64,000 bases of DNA from Lysobacterales bacterium (GTDB taxonomy: Bacteria; Pseudomonadota; Gammaproteobacteria; Xanthomonadales; Xanthomonadaceae), in assembly GCA_019510125.1 (NCBI GenBank), contig JAEKKX010000006.1, forward strand, positions 496,001 through 560,000, given 5' to 3'. A program made the translations under genes and the position numbers. Shown here in pieces: positions 7,872-16,561 of this stretch. The first letter of the stretch is position 1, and every line of letters starts with the position of its first letter. Below the pieces are notes generated by a model. It had not been told where the DNA came from, searched no databases, and saw nothing but the letters and a program-made list of their open reading frames with translations.

Positions 7872-10049
7872 ATGGCTGGCAGCAAGATCGACGAACGCTG
7901 GGACGCATCGAAGCAGATTCTGGTGGACGCCGCGAAAAGGGCGGGCGTCGATCCCGAGATCATGGTGAAGATCGCGGGGTTCGAATCGAAGTACAACTCC
8001 CACGCCCAGCCGATCGCGGTCACCAAGCCGGAAAACAACACGGTGCGCCAGTGGGACGGGAAGATGGCGATCTCGTCCGCCTACGGGTACGGCCAGTTCC
8101 TGGACGACACCTGGAACAGGATGATCCACAAGTACGGCGAGAAATACGGCGTCCCCGATGCCGACAAACTGTCCATCGCCCAGACCAATGCGCCGGCCAT
8201 CCGCGACAACCCGCGATTGCAGGCGGCGATGCTGGCGGAGTTCACGCGCGAGAACGTCGAGAAGGGCGCTCGCCTGGGCGGCCGCGATCCGGACGCCAAT
8301 GTCTATGCCCTGCACAACCTCGGCGACAAGGACGGCACCGCGTTCCTGACGGCGTTGAAGAACAATCCGAACCAGCGCGTCGATGCGATCCTGTCCTCGA
8401 AGGTCATCCACGGCAACGCGTCGCTCTACGGCAACGGCAGCGTGACGCTGGCCGAAGCCTATGCCCGGATGGGCAATTTCATGGACGACTACCAGAAATA
8501 CGCCACCGAGGCCCGCGGCATGACCGGGCAGGCGCAGACGCCGAACCCGGCGAAGACGACCGACACGCCCGAACCCGCCCGCAATGGCGTCAACTGGCCG
8601 GCGCCGGGCAACCACAACATCAACAAGGCCGACAAGCCCGGCGAGGGCCGCGGCGAGTTCGGCACGCCCCGCGGCGACCACAGGCACGGCGGCGTCGACA
8701 TCCAGGGCAAGGTCGGCGATCCGATCGAATCGTTCATGCCGGGCCGGGTGATCGCGGTCAAGCCCAACAACGGCGACGCCGGCAACATGATCGTGATCGA
8801 TCACGGCAACGGCCTGACTTCGACCTACATGCACCTCGACAAGATGTACGCCAAGGTCGGCCAGAAGGTGCCGGAGGACGTGGAGGTGATCGGCACGATG
8901 GGCCGCTCCGGCAACACGCCGCGCGCGGGCGACACCCACCTGCACTTCGAGATCAGGAAGGACGGCGTGCGCGTCGATCCCATGCCCTACCTCAACGGCG
9001 CGAAGCAGGTGGATGCGCCGGCGGCGAATCCGCAGGCCCGCAGCGAGTTGAAGCTGCACGACAAGGGCGCCGACGTGGAGCACCTGCAGAAGCGGCTGAA
9101 CGACCTCGGCTACACCGATGCGGCCGGGAAGAAACTCGCGACCGACCGCGATTTCGGCAACCACACCCGCGAGGCGGTGGAACAGTTCCAGCGCGAGAAC
9201 GGGCTGAAGGCCACCGGCGTCGCCGACAAGGAGACGCTGCGCCTGGTCGAGAAGGGCATGACCCGCCACGCGGCGGCGGACGGCCAGCTCCAGCCGGGCG
9301 AGAAGGGCCCCGACGTCCGCGGCCTCCAGGAAAACCTCAACCAGCTCGGCCTGACCGGAAGCAACGGCAAGCCGCTGAAGGTCGATGGCGACTACGGCGA
9401 CAACACCCGGGAGGCGGTGCGCAAGTTCCAGACGTCCCACGGCCTGCCGCAGACCGGGACGGCCGACCGGGCGACGCTGGAGAAGCTCGGCGAGGCGGTG
9501 AAGTTCGACCCGAAGATCACCGCGGACGGCCGGGTCACCGGCCCGGTCGTCGACGGCGCTTCGCGGACCCCGTCGGCCGAGCAGCCGTCGTCGACGACGC
9601 CACCGCCGTCGACCAGCGGCCAGACCCAGCCGCCGCAGCCGTCGCAGGCCGACAAGCCGTCGATGGCCGACCCCCGGCATCCGGACAACGCGATGTATCG
9701 CCAGGCGCTGGCGAACCTCGAGCAGCTCGGCCCGGGCGGCGGGTTCAAGTCGCGCGAGGAGATGGAGCGCGCGGCGGCTGCGGTCACCGCGGACGCGCGC
9801 GCGAGCGGGCTGAGCGCGATCGACCACATCGCCAGGACCAACGCCGCGAGCGGCAACCAGACGCTGCTGGTGGCGGTGCAGGGCGACCCGACCAGCCCGG
9901 CCTCGAAGAACGCCTACATCGACTACACCCAGGCGACGACGCAGACGCTGGACCAGAGTTCGCGGATGGCCGAGGCGACGCGGACCCGGGAGGCGACGGC
10001 GCCGGACGCGCCGCAGCCGGAGAGCCGGATGGTGATCGGGGCGCGCTGA
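7872..10049 (+). CDS. Multidomain peptidoglycan hydrolase with C-terminal XVIPCD (T4SS effector candidate)
   Basis: The 725-aa protein has, in order: a lysozyme/transglycosylase-like domain (about 1-215) with IAGFESKYN (candidate catalytic Glu38) and SSAYGYGQFLDDTW; an M23 LytM-type endopeptidase domain (about 240-375) with zinc motifs HGGVD (His272, Asp276) and HLHFE (His356, His358); two PG_binding_1 domains (about 390-460 and 470-540); a Ser/Pro/Gln linker; and a C-terminal region (about 596-705) beginning DPRHPDNAMYRQAL and including GLSAIDHIA and LLVAVQGDP. That last region matches the XVIPCD secretion signal recognised by VirD4 of the Xanthomonadales bacterial-killing T4SS. There is no N-terminal signal peptide, as expected for a T4SS substrate. 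The predicted role is cleavage of competitor cell walls. Confidence 0.88.
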   Translation: MAGSKIDERWDASKQILVDAAKRAGVDPEIMVKIAGFESKYNSHAQPIAVTKPENNTVRQWDGKMAISSAYGYGQFLDDTWNRMIHKYGEKYGVPDADKLSIAQTNAPAIRDNPRLQAAMLAEFTRENVEKGARLGGRDPDANVYALHNLGDKDGTAFLTALKNNPNQRVDAILSSKVIHGNASLYGNGSVTLAEAYARMGNFMDDYQKYATEARGMTGQAQTPNPAKTTDTPEPARNGVNWPAPGNHNINKADKPGEGRGEFGTPRGDHRHGGVDIQGKVGDPIESFMPGRVIAVKPNNGDAGNMIVIDHGNGLTSTYMHLDKMYAKVGQKVPEDVEVIGTMGRSGNTPRAGDTHLHFEIRKDGVRVDPMPYLNGAKQVDAPAANPQARSELKLHDKGADVEHLQKRLNDLGYTDAAGKKLATDRDFGNHTREAVEQFQRENGLKATGVADKETLRLVEKGMTRHAAADGQLQPGEKGPDVRGLQENLNQLGLTGSNGKPLKVDGDYGDNTREAVRKFQTSHGLPQTGTADRATLEKLGEAVKFDPKITADGRVTGPVVDGASRTPSAEQPSSTTPPPSTSGQTQPPQPSQADKPSMADPRHPDNAMYRQALANLEQLGPGGGFKSREEMERAAAAVTADARASGLSAIDHIARTNAASGNQTLLVAVQGDPTSPASKNAYIDYTQATTQTLDQSSRMAEATRTREATAPDAPQPESRMVIGAR

Positions 10050-10148
10050 GCGCCGGGCCGGGGCCGTCGCCGGGTCGGGAACTTCCCCGCGGACGGGCGG
10101 TCCCAATGGCCGGACCCGACGGAACGGGTCCTGGGATGGAACAGCGAA

Positions 10149-10170
10149 CGCGCCGCCCTCGGGCGGCGCG
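10149..10170 (+). terminator. Terminator-like GC hairpin after the effector gene
   Basis: CGCGCCGCCC and GGGCGGCGCG form a perfect 10-bp inverted repeat around a TC, about 100 bases after the effector stop and before gspE. Only a weak T-rich tail (CTTCGTTTCC) follows, so termination efficiency is uncertain. Confidence 0.5.
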
Positions 10171-10240
10171 CTTCGTTTCCGGCGACGGGTTACAGTAACG
10201 CCCCGCGCCAGCCCACCGATGTTGGCCAGAACGGAGGACG

Positions 10241-11977
10241 ATGCAGGTGAACGCTGCCGTGGTGGATCCGACCGACGCTCCCGCGCCGCCCCCGCTGGCC
10301 GACGGCGACCGCGTGGTCGCGGCGCTGGTCGAGAAGGGCCGGCTGAAGGAGGCCGACCTGGCCCGCGCCCAGCGCGTCCAGGAGGACACCGGCGGCGAAC
10401 TGCTGGCGCTGATCGCCCGCCTCGGCCTGGTGTCCGAACGCGACCACGCCGAAACCTGCGCCGAGGTGCTGGGGCTGCCGCTGCTGGCGGTCAAGGAACT
10501 GCCCGACCTGCCACCGGAGGGCATCGATCTCAGCCTCAAGTTCATGAAGCAGTTCGCCGCGGTGCCGGTGGCCGAAGCGCCCGGCCGGGTGGACGTGCTG
10601 ATGGCGGACCCGCAGGATCCGTACGTGCGCGACGCGATCCGGCTCGCCAGCCAGCGCGAGGTCCGGCCGCTGGTCGGGTTGCGCTCGGAGATCGGCGACC
10701 TGATCGAGCGCTGGCACGGCCAGGGCCGCAGCGCGATGGGCGCGATCGTGGAGACCGCCGAGGGCGAGTCCGGCGACGTCGACGACGTCGAACACCTGCG
10801 CGACCTCGCCTCCGAGGCGCCGGTCATCCGCCTGGTCAACCTGATCATCCAGCGCGCGGTCGAACTGCGCGCGTCGGACATCCACATCGAGCCGTTCGAG
10901 AACCGGCTGAAGGTGCGCTACCGCATCGACGGCGTGCTGGAGGAGGGCGAGAGCCCGCCGGCCAACCTCACCGCCGCGGTCATCTCGCGCGTGAAGATCA
11001 TGGCCAAGCTCAACATCGCCGAGCGCCGCCTGCCGCAGGACGGCCGGATCATGCTGCGGGTGCAGGGCAAGGAGCTGGACCTGCGCGTGAGCACGGTGCC
11101 GACCGCGCACGGCGAATCGGTGGTGATGCGCCTGCTCGACCGCGAGACCGTGGTCTTCGATTTCCACAAGCTCGGCTTCACCGACGAATTCCTGCCGCAG
11201 TTCCAGAAGGTGCTGGACCAGCCGCACGGCATCCTGCTGGTCACCGGCCCGACCGGCTCGGGCAAGACCACCACCCTGTACACCGCGCTGAGCAAGCTCA
11301 ACACGCCCGACGTGAAGATCATCACCGTCGAGGACCCGGTCGAATACCAGATCGAGGGCATCAACCAGATCCAGGCCAAGCCGCAGATCGGCCTGGATTT
11401 CTCGCACGCCCTGCGCAGCATCGTCCGCCAGGATCCGGACATCATCATGATCGGCGAGATGCGCGACCTGGAGACGTGCCGGATCGCGATCCAGTCCGCG
11501 CTCACCGGCCACCTGGTGCTCAGCACCCTGCACACCAACAACGCCGCCGGCGGCATCACCCGCCTGCTCGACATGGGCGTCGAGGACTACCTGCTGACCT
11601 CGACCATCAACGGCATCCTCGCCCAGCGTCTGGTGCGCCGGCTGGAGCCGACCCACGCCGAGCGCTACGAGGCCACGCCGGAGGAGATCGAGAAATTCGG
11701 CCTGCGCCGCTACCAGCCGCAGGGCACCATCCACCTGTACCACGCGCGCGGGTCGGCGATCGCGCCCAGCGGCTATCTCGGCCGGACCACCATCATGGAG
11801 TTCCTGGTGATGAACGACGAGATCCGGCGCGCGGTGATGCGCCATGCCGGCATGGGCGAACTGGAGCAACTGGCCAGCGCCGCCGGGATGCGGACCATGT
11901 ACGAGGACGGCATCGTCAAGGCGATGGCCGGGCTGACCACGATCGAAGAGGTCCTGCGGGTCACCGAGGATGCCTGA
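10241..11977 (+). CDS. gspE: Type II secretion ATPase GspE (XpsE)
   Basis: GspE is the cytoplasmic hexameric ATPase that drives pseudopilus assembly in type II secretion; its N-terminal domain docks on GspL. The 578-aa product has an N1/N2 region (to about 190), ASDIHIEPFENRLKVRYRIDG, Walker A GPTGSGKTT (336-344), ITVEDPVEYQ, DIIMIGEMRD and HLVLSTLHTNN. The segment between about residues 463 and 515, where GspE proteins such as Vibrio EpsE carry a CxxC...CxxC zinc site, contains no cysteine here (LVRRLEPTHAERYEA ... APSGYLGRTT). It is the first gene of the T2SS operon; a weak -10-like TACAGT lies near 10191. Confidence 0.96.
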   Translation: MQVNAAVVDPTDAPAPPPLADGDRVVAALVEKGRLKEADLARAQRVQEDTGGELLALIARLGLVSERDHAETCAEVLGLPLLAVKELPDLPPEGIDLSLKFMKQFAAVPVAEAPGRVDVLMADPQDPYVRDAIRLASQREVRPLVGLRSEIGDLIERWHGQGRSAMGAIVETAEGESGDVDDVEHLRDLASEAPVIRLVNLIIQRAVELRASDIHIEPFENRLKVRYRIDGVLEEGESPPANLTAAVISRVKIMAKLNIAERRLPQDGRIMLRVQGKELDLRVSTVPTAHGESVVMRLLDRETVVFDFHKLGFTDEFLPQFQKVLDQPHGILLVTGPTGSGKTTTLYTALSKLNTPDVKIITVEDPVEYQIEGINQIQAKPQIGLDFSHALRSIVRQDPDIIMIGEMRDLETCRIAIQSALTGHLVLSTLHTNNAAGGITRLLDMGVEDYLLTSTINGILAQRLVRRLEPTHAERYEATPEEIEKFGLRRYQPQGTIHLYHARGSAIAPSGYLGRTTIMEFLVMNDEIRRAVMRHAGMGELEQLASAAGMRTMYEDGIVKAMAGLTTIEEVLRVTEDA

Positions 11978-12094
11978 CCCGGGTCGCGGCGCGCCGTCGT
12001 CGACCGCCGGCGACCCCGGCATCCGTGGCATGATCGCCGCCGGCAGAGCGGCACCGCGCGGGGGGCGCCCGCGGACATTCACCGAGGTGGGGGC

Positions 12095-13072
12095 ATGAAG
12101 AAGGGAATCCTGGCCGTGATCGCGGTCGTCGTCGTCGTCGGGCTGCTCGGGATCGGCTGGTGGCTGATCCGGGATCGGGACGAGGCCGGCACCGACGATG
12201 TGCAGCCGGTCCAGCATTCGAAGAAGCTGACGCCGGAACAGCGCGCCGAAGCGGTGCGGGCCGCGGTCGAGAAGAATCGCCACTGGTGGCGCGAGGCCAG
12301 CTACGTGGAGATCCGGCAGGCGGCGATCGACGGCGACCCGGTCGCGCAGCGCCGGCTCTCGGAGGTCTACGAGGACTGCCTGGCCTTCCGGGGGCCGCTC
12401 AGCAACAACATGAAGATGCTGGCGCGGCTCAGCAGCGCGGACCTGCATTCCAAGGCCGCGATCCGGGGCGTGTTCGACGATTTCCGCCGCATGTGCGTGC
12501 AGGCCGACGCCGACCTCGGCAAGAACCCGCAGGCGGCCGTCTACTGGCTGCACAGCAGCGCCAAGGCCGGCGACCTGACCGCGCAGATGCGCTACATCAA
12601 TCGCACCTCCGCGCGGATCAGCGAGGCGCGGATGCGCTATTTCATCGAGGAGATCGCCAACACCGGCGATCCGGACGCATTGTTCGAGATGGTGTCGCTG
12701 CTGCCGCGGATGCGCGACACCTGGTCGCAGCCTGAGGAGGCGATGGCCTTCGACAACGTGATCGGATCGCAGGCGTGGATGCTCGTCGCCTGCACCTCCG
12801 GGTACGACTGCGCGCGTGGTTCGCGGATGATGAAGGTGATGTGCGTCGGCCTGTTCGCCTGCAACCAGCCCGATTTCATCAGCTATTACCGGGCCAACCG
12901 CAACAAGGCGATCGATCCGGCCAAGGTCGACGCGACCGTCGCAGTCATCCGCAATTCGCTGCTGCAGTGGGCGCCGCCGCCCACGCAGGATCCGGCGCAG
13001 CCGGCCGCCGCCGGGACGCCCCAGGGCGGGACGCCGGCCGCGCCTGCGAAGAGCGCCGCATCCGGCGGCTGA
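12095..13072 (+). CDS. Conserved-looking membrane-anchored protein of unknown function inside the T2SS operon
   Basis: Not recognised as a T2SS component. The 325-aa product has one N-terminal membrane anchor (about residues 5-24, IC side MKKG) and a helical periplasmic domain. Two stretches, IRQAAIDGDPVAQRRLSEVYEDC and AVYWLHSSAKAGDLTAQMRY, resemble Sel1/TPR-type repeats. Cys residues occur in pairs (EDC ... RRMC; ACTSGYDC; MCVGLFAC). The C-terminus is Pro/Ala-rich. It lies between gspE and gspF on the same strand with normal GC content. It may be an accessory factor or an inserted cargo gene; context is the only hint. Confidence 0.75.
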   Translation: MKKGILAVIAVVVVVGLLGIGWWLIRDRDEAGTDDVQPVQHSKKLTPEQRAEAVRAAVEKNRHWWREASYVEIRQAAIDGDPVAQRRLSEVYEDCLAFRGPLSNNMKMLARLSSADLHSKAAIRGVFDDFRRMCVQADADLGKNPQAAVYWLHSSAKAGDLTAQMRYINRTSARISEARMRYFIEEIANTGDPDALFEMVSLLPRMRDTWSQPEEAMAFDNVIGSQAWMLVACTSGYDCARGSRMMKVMCVGLFACNQPDFISYYRANRNKAIDPAKVDATVAVIRNSLLQWAPPPTQDPAQPAAAGTPQGGTPAAPAKSAASGG

Positions 13073-13187
13073 GGCCCGCGCAGGGAACCTTCGCCGCCGC
13101 GGAGGCTCCCATTCGGGGACGGCGGCCGATATGCTGCCGGACCCCGTCGTTCGCCGACGGGGCCCATTCCACGGCCGATCGGACGCC

Positions 13188-14399
13188 ATGCCCCTGTACC
13201 GCTACAAAGCCCTGAACGCCCGCGGCGAGGTCCTGGACGGCCAGATGGAAGCCGCCAGCGACGCCGAGGTCGTGCTGCGCTTGCAGGAGCAGGGCCACCT
13301 GCCGATGGAGGCCCGGCCCGCGGGCGGCGGCGACGGCCTGGCGCTGCGCAGCCTGTTCAAGCCCAAGCCGTTCGCCGGCGCGCGCCTGGTCCAGTTCACC
13401 CAGCAACTGGCGACCCTGCTCGGCGCCGGCCAGCCGCTGGATCGCGCCCTGACGATCCTGCTGGAGCTGCCGGAGGACGAGGGCGCCCGGCGCACCATTT
13501 CCGACATCCGCGACGCGGTCCGCGGCGGCACCTCGCTGTCGGTGGCGCTGGAGCGGCAGCACGGCGCGTTCTCGCGCCTGTACGTGAACATGATCCGCGC
13601 CGGCGAGGCCGGCGGCAGCCTGCACGACACCCTGCAGCGGCTGGCCGAGTACCTCGAACGCAGCCGCGCGCTGCGCGGACGGGTGATCAACGCGCTGATC
13701 TATCCGGCGATCCTGATGACGATGGTCGGGTTCTCGCTGCTGTTCCTGCTCGGCTACGTGGTGCCGCAGTTCTCGGCGATGTACGAGAACCTGGACACCG
13801 AGCTGCCGCTGTTCTCGCGGATGGTGCTGGCGCTCGGCCAGGTCGTGCACGACTGGTGGTGGCTGCTGGTGGCGCTGCCGGCCGCCGGCGCCTGGCTGTT
13901 CTTCCGCAAGCTCCGCGAACCGGCGTTCCGGGCGAAGTTCGACGAATGGCTGCTGCAGCGCAAGCTCGCCGGCTCGATCGTGGCCCGGATGGAGACCGCG
14001 CGGCTGGCGCGGACCATGGGCACCCTGCTGCGCAACGGCGTGCCGCTGCTGACCGCGCTGGGCATCGGCGGGCGCATTCTCGGGAACCAGGCGCTGATCG
14101 CCGATGTCGAAGCTGCTGCCGGGGACGTCAAGAACGGCATCGGCCTGTCGGCCGCGCTGGGCAAGGGCAAACGGTTCCCGCGCCTGGCGCTGCAGATGAT
14201 CCAGGTCGGCGAGGAATCCGGCGCGCTCGACACGATGCTGCTGAAGACCGCCGACACCTTCGAGGCCGAGACCGGGCAGGCGCTGGACCGCATGCTCGCG
14301 CTGATGGTGCCGGTCATCACCATCGTCCTCGCGCTGGTGATCGGTTTCGTGATCATGGCCGTGCTGCTGCCGATGTACCAGTTGACCGGCTCGCTGTGA
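13188..14399 (+). CDS. gspF: Type II secretion inner-membrane platform protein GspF
   Basis: GspF (PilC family) is the polytopic inner-membrane protein that, with GspE, L and M, forms the assembly platform. The 403-aa product starts MPLYRYKALNARGEVLDGQ, typical of the family, and contains the two T2SSF cytoplasmic repeats (about 70-190 and 270-395) with FTQQLATLLGAGQPLDRAL and ARTMGTLLRNGVPLLTAL. Membrane segments lie near 170-190, 222-240 and 375-398. The start at 13188 was preferred over an upstream ATG in the same frame because of this conserved N-terminus. Confidence 0.97.
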   Translation: MPLYRYKALNARGEVLDGQMEAASDAEVVLRLQEQGHLPMEARPAGGGDGLALRSLFKPKPFAGARLVQFTQQLATLLGAGQPLDRALTILLELPEDEGARRTISDIRDAVRGGTSLSVALERQHGAFSRLYVNMIRAGEAGGSLHDTLQRLAEYLERSRALRGRVINALIYPAILMTMVGFSLLFLLGYVVPQFSAMYENLDTELPLFSRMVLALGQVVHDWWWLLVALPAAGAWLFFRKLREPAFRAKFDEWLLQRKLAGSIVARMETARLARTMGTLLRNGVPLLTALGIGGRILGNQALIADVEAAAGDVKNGIGLSAALGKGKRFPRLALQMIQVGEESGALDTMLLKTADTFEAETGQALDRMLALMVPVITIVLALVIGFVIMAVLLPMYQLTGSL

Positions 14400-14422
14400 C
14401 CGACCCCGCCGTGGCCCCGGCC

Positions 14423-14428
14423 TATAAT
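14423..14428 (+). promoter_or_regulatory. Possible gspG promoter -10 box
   Basis: A perfect TATAAT lies 35 bases before the gspG ATG, in the gap after gspF. No matching -35 is obvious. A separate promoter would make sense, since the major pseudopilin is needed in greater amount than the other components. Confidence 0.45.
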
Positions 14429-14463
14429 CCGGTGGCTTTCGCGACTCCACCTTACTGAATGGA

Positions 14464-14907
14464 ATGAACGCCATGCGCCATGCCCGCCCCTTCCGCCGCC
14501 CCGCCCCGCGCCGCTCGCAGGCCGGCATGACCCTGATCGAGATCATCATCGTGATCGTGCTGATCGGCGCGGTGATGGCGGTGATCGGCGGCACCATCTT
14601 CAGCAACAGCGACAAGGCCAAGTACAAGCTGGCGAAGACCCAGCTCAACCAGGTCGCCGCGCAGATCGAGCAGTACAACTCGGACGTCGGCGATTACCCG
14701 CGCTCGCTGGAGGATCTGGTCACCGACCCGCAGGCCAGCGGCTGGCTGGGTCCGTACGTGAAGAAGGAACAGCTCAAGGACCCGTTCAACCATCCGCTGC
14801 AGTACGCCGCGCCCGGGCAGGACGGTCCGTTCGACCTGATCAGCTACGGCAAGGACGGCAAGGCCGGCGGCACCAGCGTCGACGCCGACCTGCACTACGA
14901 GCAGTAA
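14464..14907 (+). CDS. gspG: Major pseudopilin GspG
   Basis: GspG is the main subunit of the T2SS pseudopilus. The 147-aa precursor has a basic leader, a prepilin-peptidase site AG|MTLIE (cleavage after Gly21, Glu5 of the mature chain = Glu26), a hydrophobic helix, and the GspG C-terminal domain with YNSDVGDYPRSLEDLV, WLGPYVKKEQLKDPF and SYGKDG. Mature residue 1 is Met rather than the more usual Phe. Two in-frame ATGs (14464 and 14473) are possible starts; both leave the leader intact. Confidence 0.96.
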   Translation: MNAMRHARPFRRPAPRRSQAGMTLIEIIIVIVLIGAVMAVIGGTIFSNSDKAKYKLAKTQLNQVAAQIEQYNSDVGDYPRSLEDLVTDPQASGWLGPYVKKEQLKDPFNHPLQYAAPGQDGPFDLISYGKDGKAGGTSVDADLHYEQ

Positions 14908-14937
14908 GCGCGGGGCGTTCGCTCCGGGCGTCGACGC

Positions 14938-15423
14938 ATGCGCTCCCGTCGCTTCCGACGCCCCTCACGGCCGCCCGCCGCGGCGGCCTTCACGCTGGTC
15001 GAGATGCTGGTGGTGCTGACGCTGATCGCGGCGCTGACGCTGCTGACGGTCGGCGCCATGAACGGCGGCATCGACGGCCTCCGCATGCGCTCGGCGGCCA
15101 AGCAGATCGCTTCCGAACTGCGCTTCGCCCGCGCGCAGGCGATCGCCACCGGCACCGTGCAGCGCTTCACCGTCACTCCCGACAAGCGCGCCTGGACCGG
15201 CGCGAAGAACCACGACGGCGAGCTGCCGTCGTCGCTGGAGGTGAAGTTCATCGGCGTGCGCCAGGTGCAGGAGAAGCGCGGCGAAGGCGTGATCCTGTTC
15301 TTCGAGGACGGCGCCTCCACCGGCGGCCGCATCCAGCTCCGGCACGATCGCGCGGTGTGGAACGTGGACGTGGCCTGGCTGACCGGCGAAGTGTCCCTGC
15401 ACCGCGGCGAGGCCGGGCGATGA
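14938..15423 (+). CDS. gspH: Minor pseudopilin GspH
   Basis: A 161-aa minor pseudopilin with the class-III signal FTLVEMLVVLTLI and the GspH-type domain (AKQIASELRFARAQAIATG, RFTVTPDKRAW). The residue before the cleavage site is Ala17 (AAAA|FTLVE) instead of the nearly invariant Gly. Either the prepilin peptidase accepts Ala or processing is inefficient. Its stop overlaps the gspI start (ATGA). Confidence 0.92.
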   Translation: MRSRRFRRPSRPPAAAAFTLVEMLVVLTLIAALTLLTVGAMNGGIDGLRMRSAAKQIASELRFARAQAIATGTVQRFTVTPDKRAWTGAKNHDGELPSSLEVKFIGVRQVQEKRGEGVILFFEDGASTGGRIQLRHDRAVWNVDVAWLTGEVSLHRGEAGR

Positions 15424-15905
15424 GCCCGCGCCCATCCCCGCGCCCCGTGCGTCCCTTGCCTCGCGCGCCCCTGCGCGGCGGTCCCGCGCGCGGCTATACG
15501 CTGATCGAAGTCGTGGTGGCGTTCGCGCTGCTCGCGCTGGCGCTGAGCCTGCTGCTCGGCGCGATGACCAACGCCAGCAAACAGGTCCGGCTGTCCGACG
15601 AATACGGCCGCGCCGCGCTGCACGCCCAGTCGCTGCTGGACCAGGCCGGCGTCGGCGAAGCGCTGACCCCCGGGCACAGGCAGGGGCAGCTCGAGGACGG
15701 GCGCTATCGCTGGGAACTCGACGTCTCGCCGTGGCGCGATCCCACCGCGCCGCCGAAGCAGGAGCAGCTCCTGGGCGCGCCGCAGCTCATGCAACTGGAC
15801 CTGGTGCTGCGCTGGGGCGACGGCGGGCCGCGGCAGACGCTGGCGATCCACTCGCTGCGGCTGGTCACGCCCACCGATCTCAACGCCGCGGGGGTGGTGC
15901 CGTGA
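15420..15905 (+). CDS. gspI: Minor pseudopilin GspI
   Basis: The 161-aa product has a long basic, Pro-rich leader, the cleavage site [19 protein letters not shown] (after Gly25) and a short GspI globular domain. It starts at ATG 15420, overlapping gspH by four bases, and ends overlapping the GTG of gspJ. GspI nucleates the tip complex with J and K. Confidence 0.93.
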   Translation: MSPRPSPRPVRPLPRAPLRGGPARGYTLIEVVVAFALLALALSLLLGAMTNASKQVRLSDEYGRAALHAQSLLDQAGVGEALTPGHRQGQLEDGRYRWELDVSPWRDPTAPPKQEQLLGAPQLMQLDLVLRWGDGGPRQTLAIHSLRLVTPTDLNAAGVVP

Positions 15906-16561
15906 ATCGCCGCCGCCTCGCCGCGCGCGGTTTCACCCTGATCGAACTGCTGGTCGCGACCGTGCTGCTGGCCGCGGCCATGACTCTCGCCTTCGCCACC
16001 CTGCGCGCCGCCTCCGCCGCCGCGACCCGGGGCGAACAGCGGGCGCAGCGCAACGAGCGCATGCGCGCGGTCGAGGGCTTCCTGCGCAAGCGCATCGCCT
16101 CCGCGCTGCCGGTGGGCTACGACATGGATGCGGCCAGCGGCATGCCGTCGCGGTTCCTCGGCGAACCCGACCGCCTGCGTTTCGTCGCCGACCTGCCGGC
16201 CTACCTCGGCCGCGGCGGACCGCACCTGCACGACATCGCGGTCGTCCGCGATCCGGGCGGGCAGGGCCTGCGCCTGGAGGTGCAGTTCTCGACCGTGCTG
16301 GCGAACAAGGTCGTCGAGGAGACCAACCCGCGGCCGCCGGAAGCGCTGGTCGGCGGCCTGCGCGAGGTCAGGATCCGCTACCGCGCGCTGGATACCCAAC
16401 TGCGCATGGCCGAGTGGACCGACCGCTGGGAGCAGAGCGACCGCCTGCCGCTGCAGGTGAAGGTCGAGATCGTCGACGGCGACGGCGCGCGCTGGCCGCC
16501 GATCGTGGTCTCGCTGCCGCAGGCCGCCAGCTACGGCGGCTTCTCGCAGGTGCCCTACTGA
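15902..16561 (+). CDS. gspJ: Minor pseudopilin GspJ (GTG start)
   Basis: The 219-aa product begins with GTG in a GTGA overlap with gspI. It has a short leader ending [19 protein letters not shown] (cleavage after Gly10) and a GspJ domain with [16 protein letters not shown] and [12 protein letters not shown]. The ATG at 15731 in the same frame lies inside gspI and would hide the leader. It forms the pseudopilus tip with GspI and GspK. Confidence 0.93.
   Translation: MNRRRLAARGFTLIELLVATVLLAAAMTLAFATLRAASAAATRGEQRAQRNERMRAVEGFLRKRIASALPVGYDMDAASGMPSRFLGEPDRLRFVADLPAYLGRGGPHLHDIAVVRDPGGQGLRLEVQFSTVLANKVVEETNPRPPEALVGGLREVRIRYRALDTQLRMAEWTDRWEQSDRLPLQVKVEIVDGDGARWPPIVVSLPQAASYGGFSQVPY

Noticed and set aside
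6617-10198. 1,193-codon plus-strand frame overlapping the XVIPCD effector
   Set aside because: Arg/Gly/Pro-rich shadow of the effector and lipoprotein genes in another frame.
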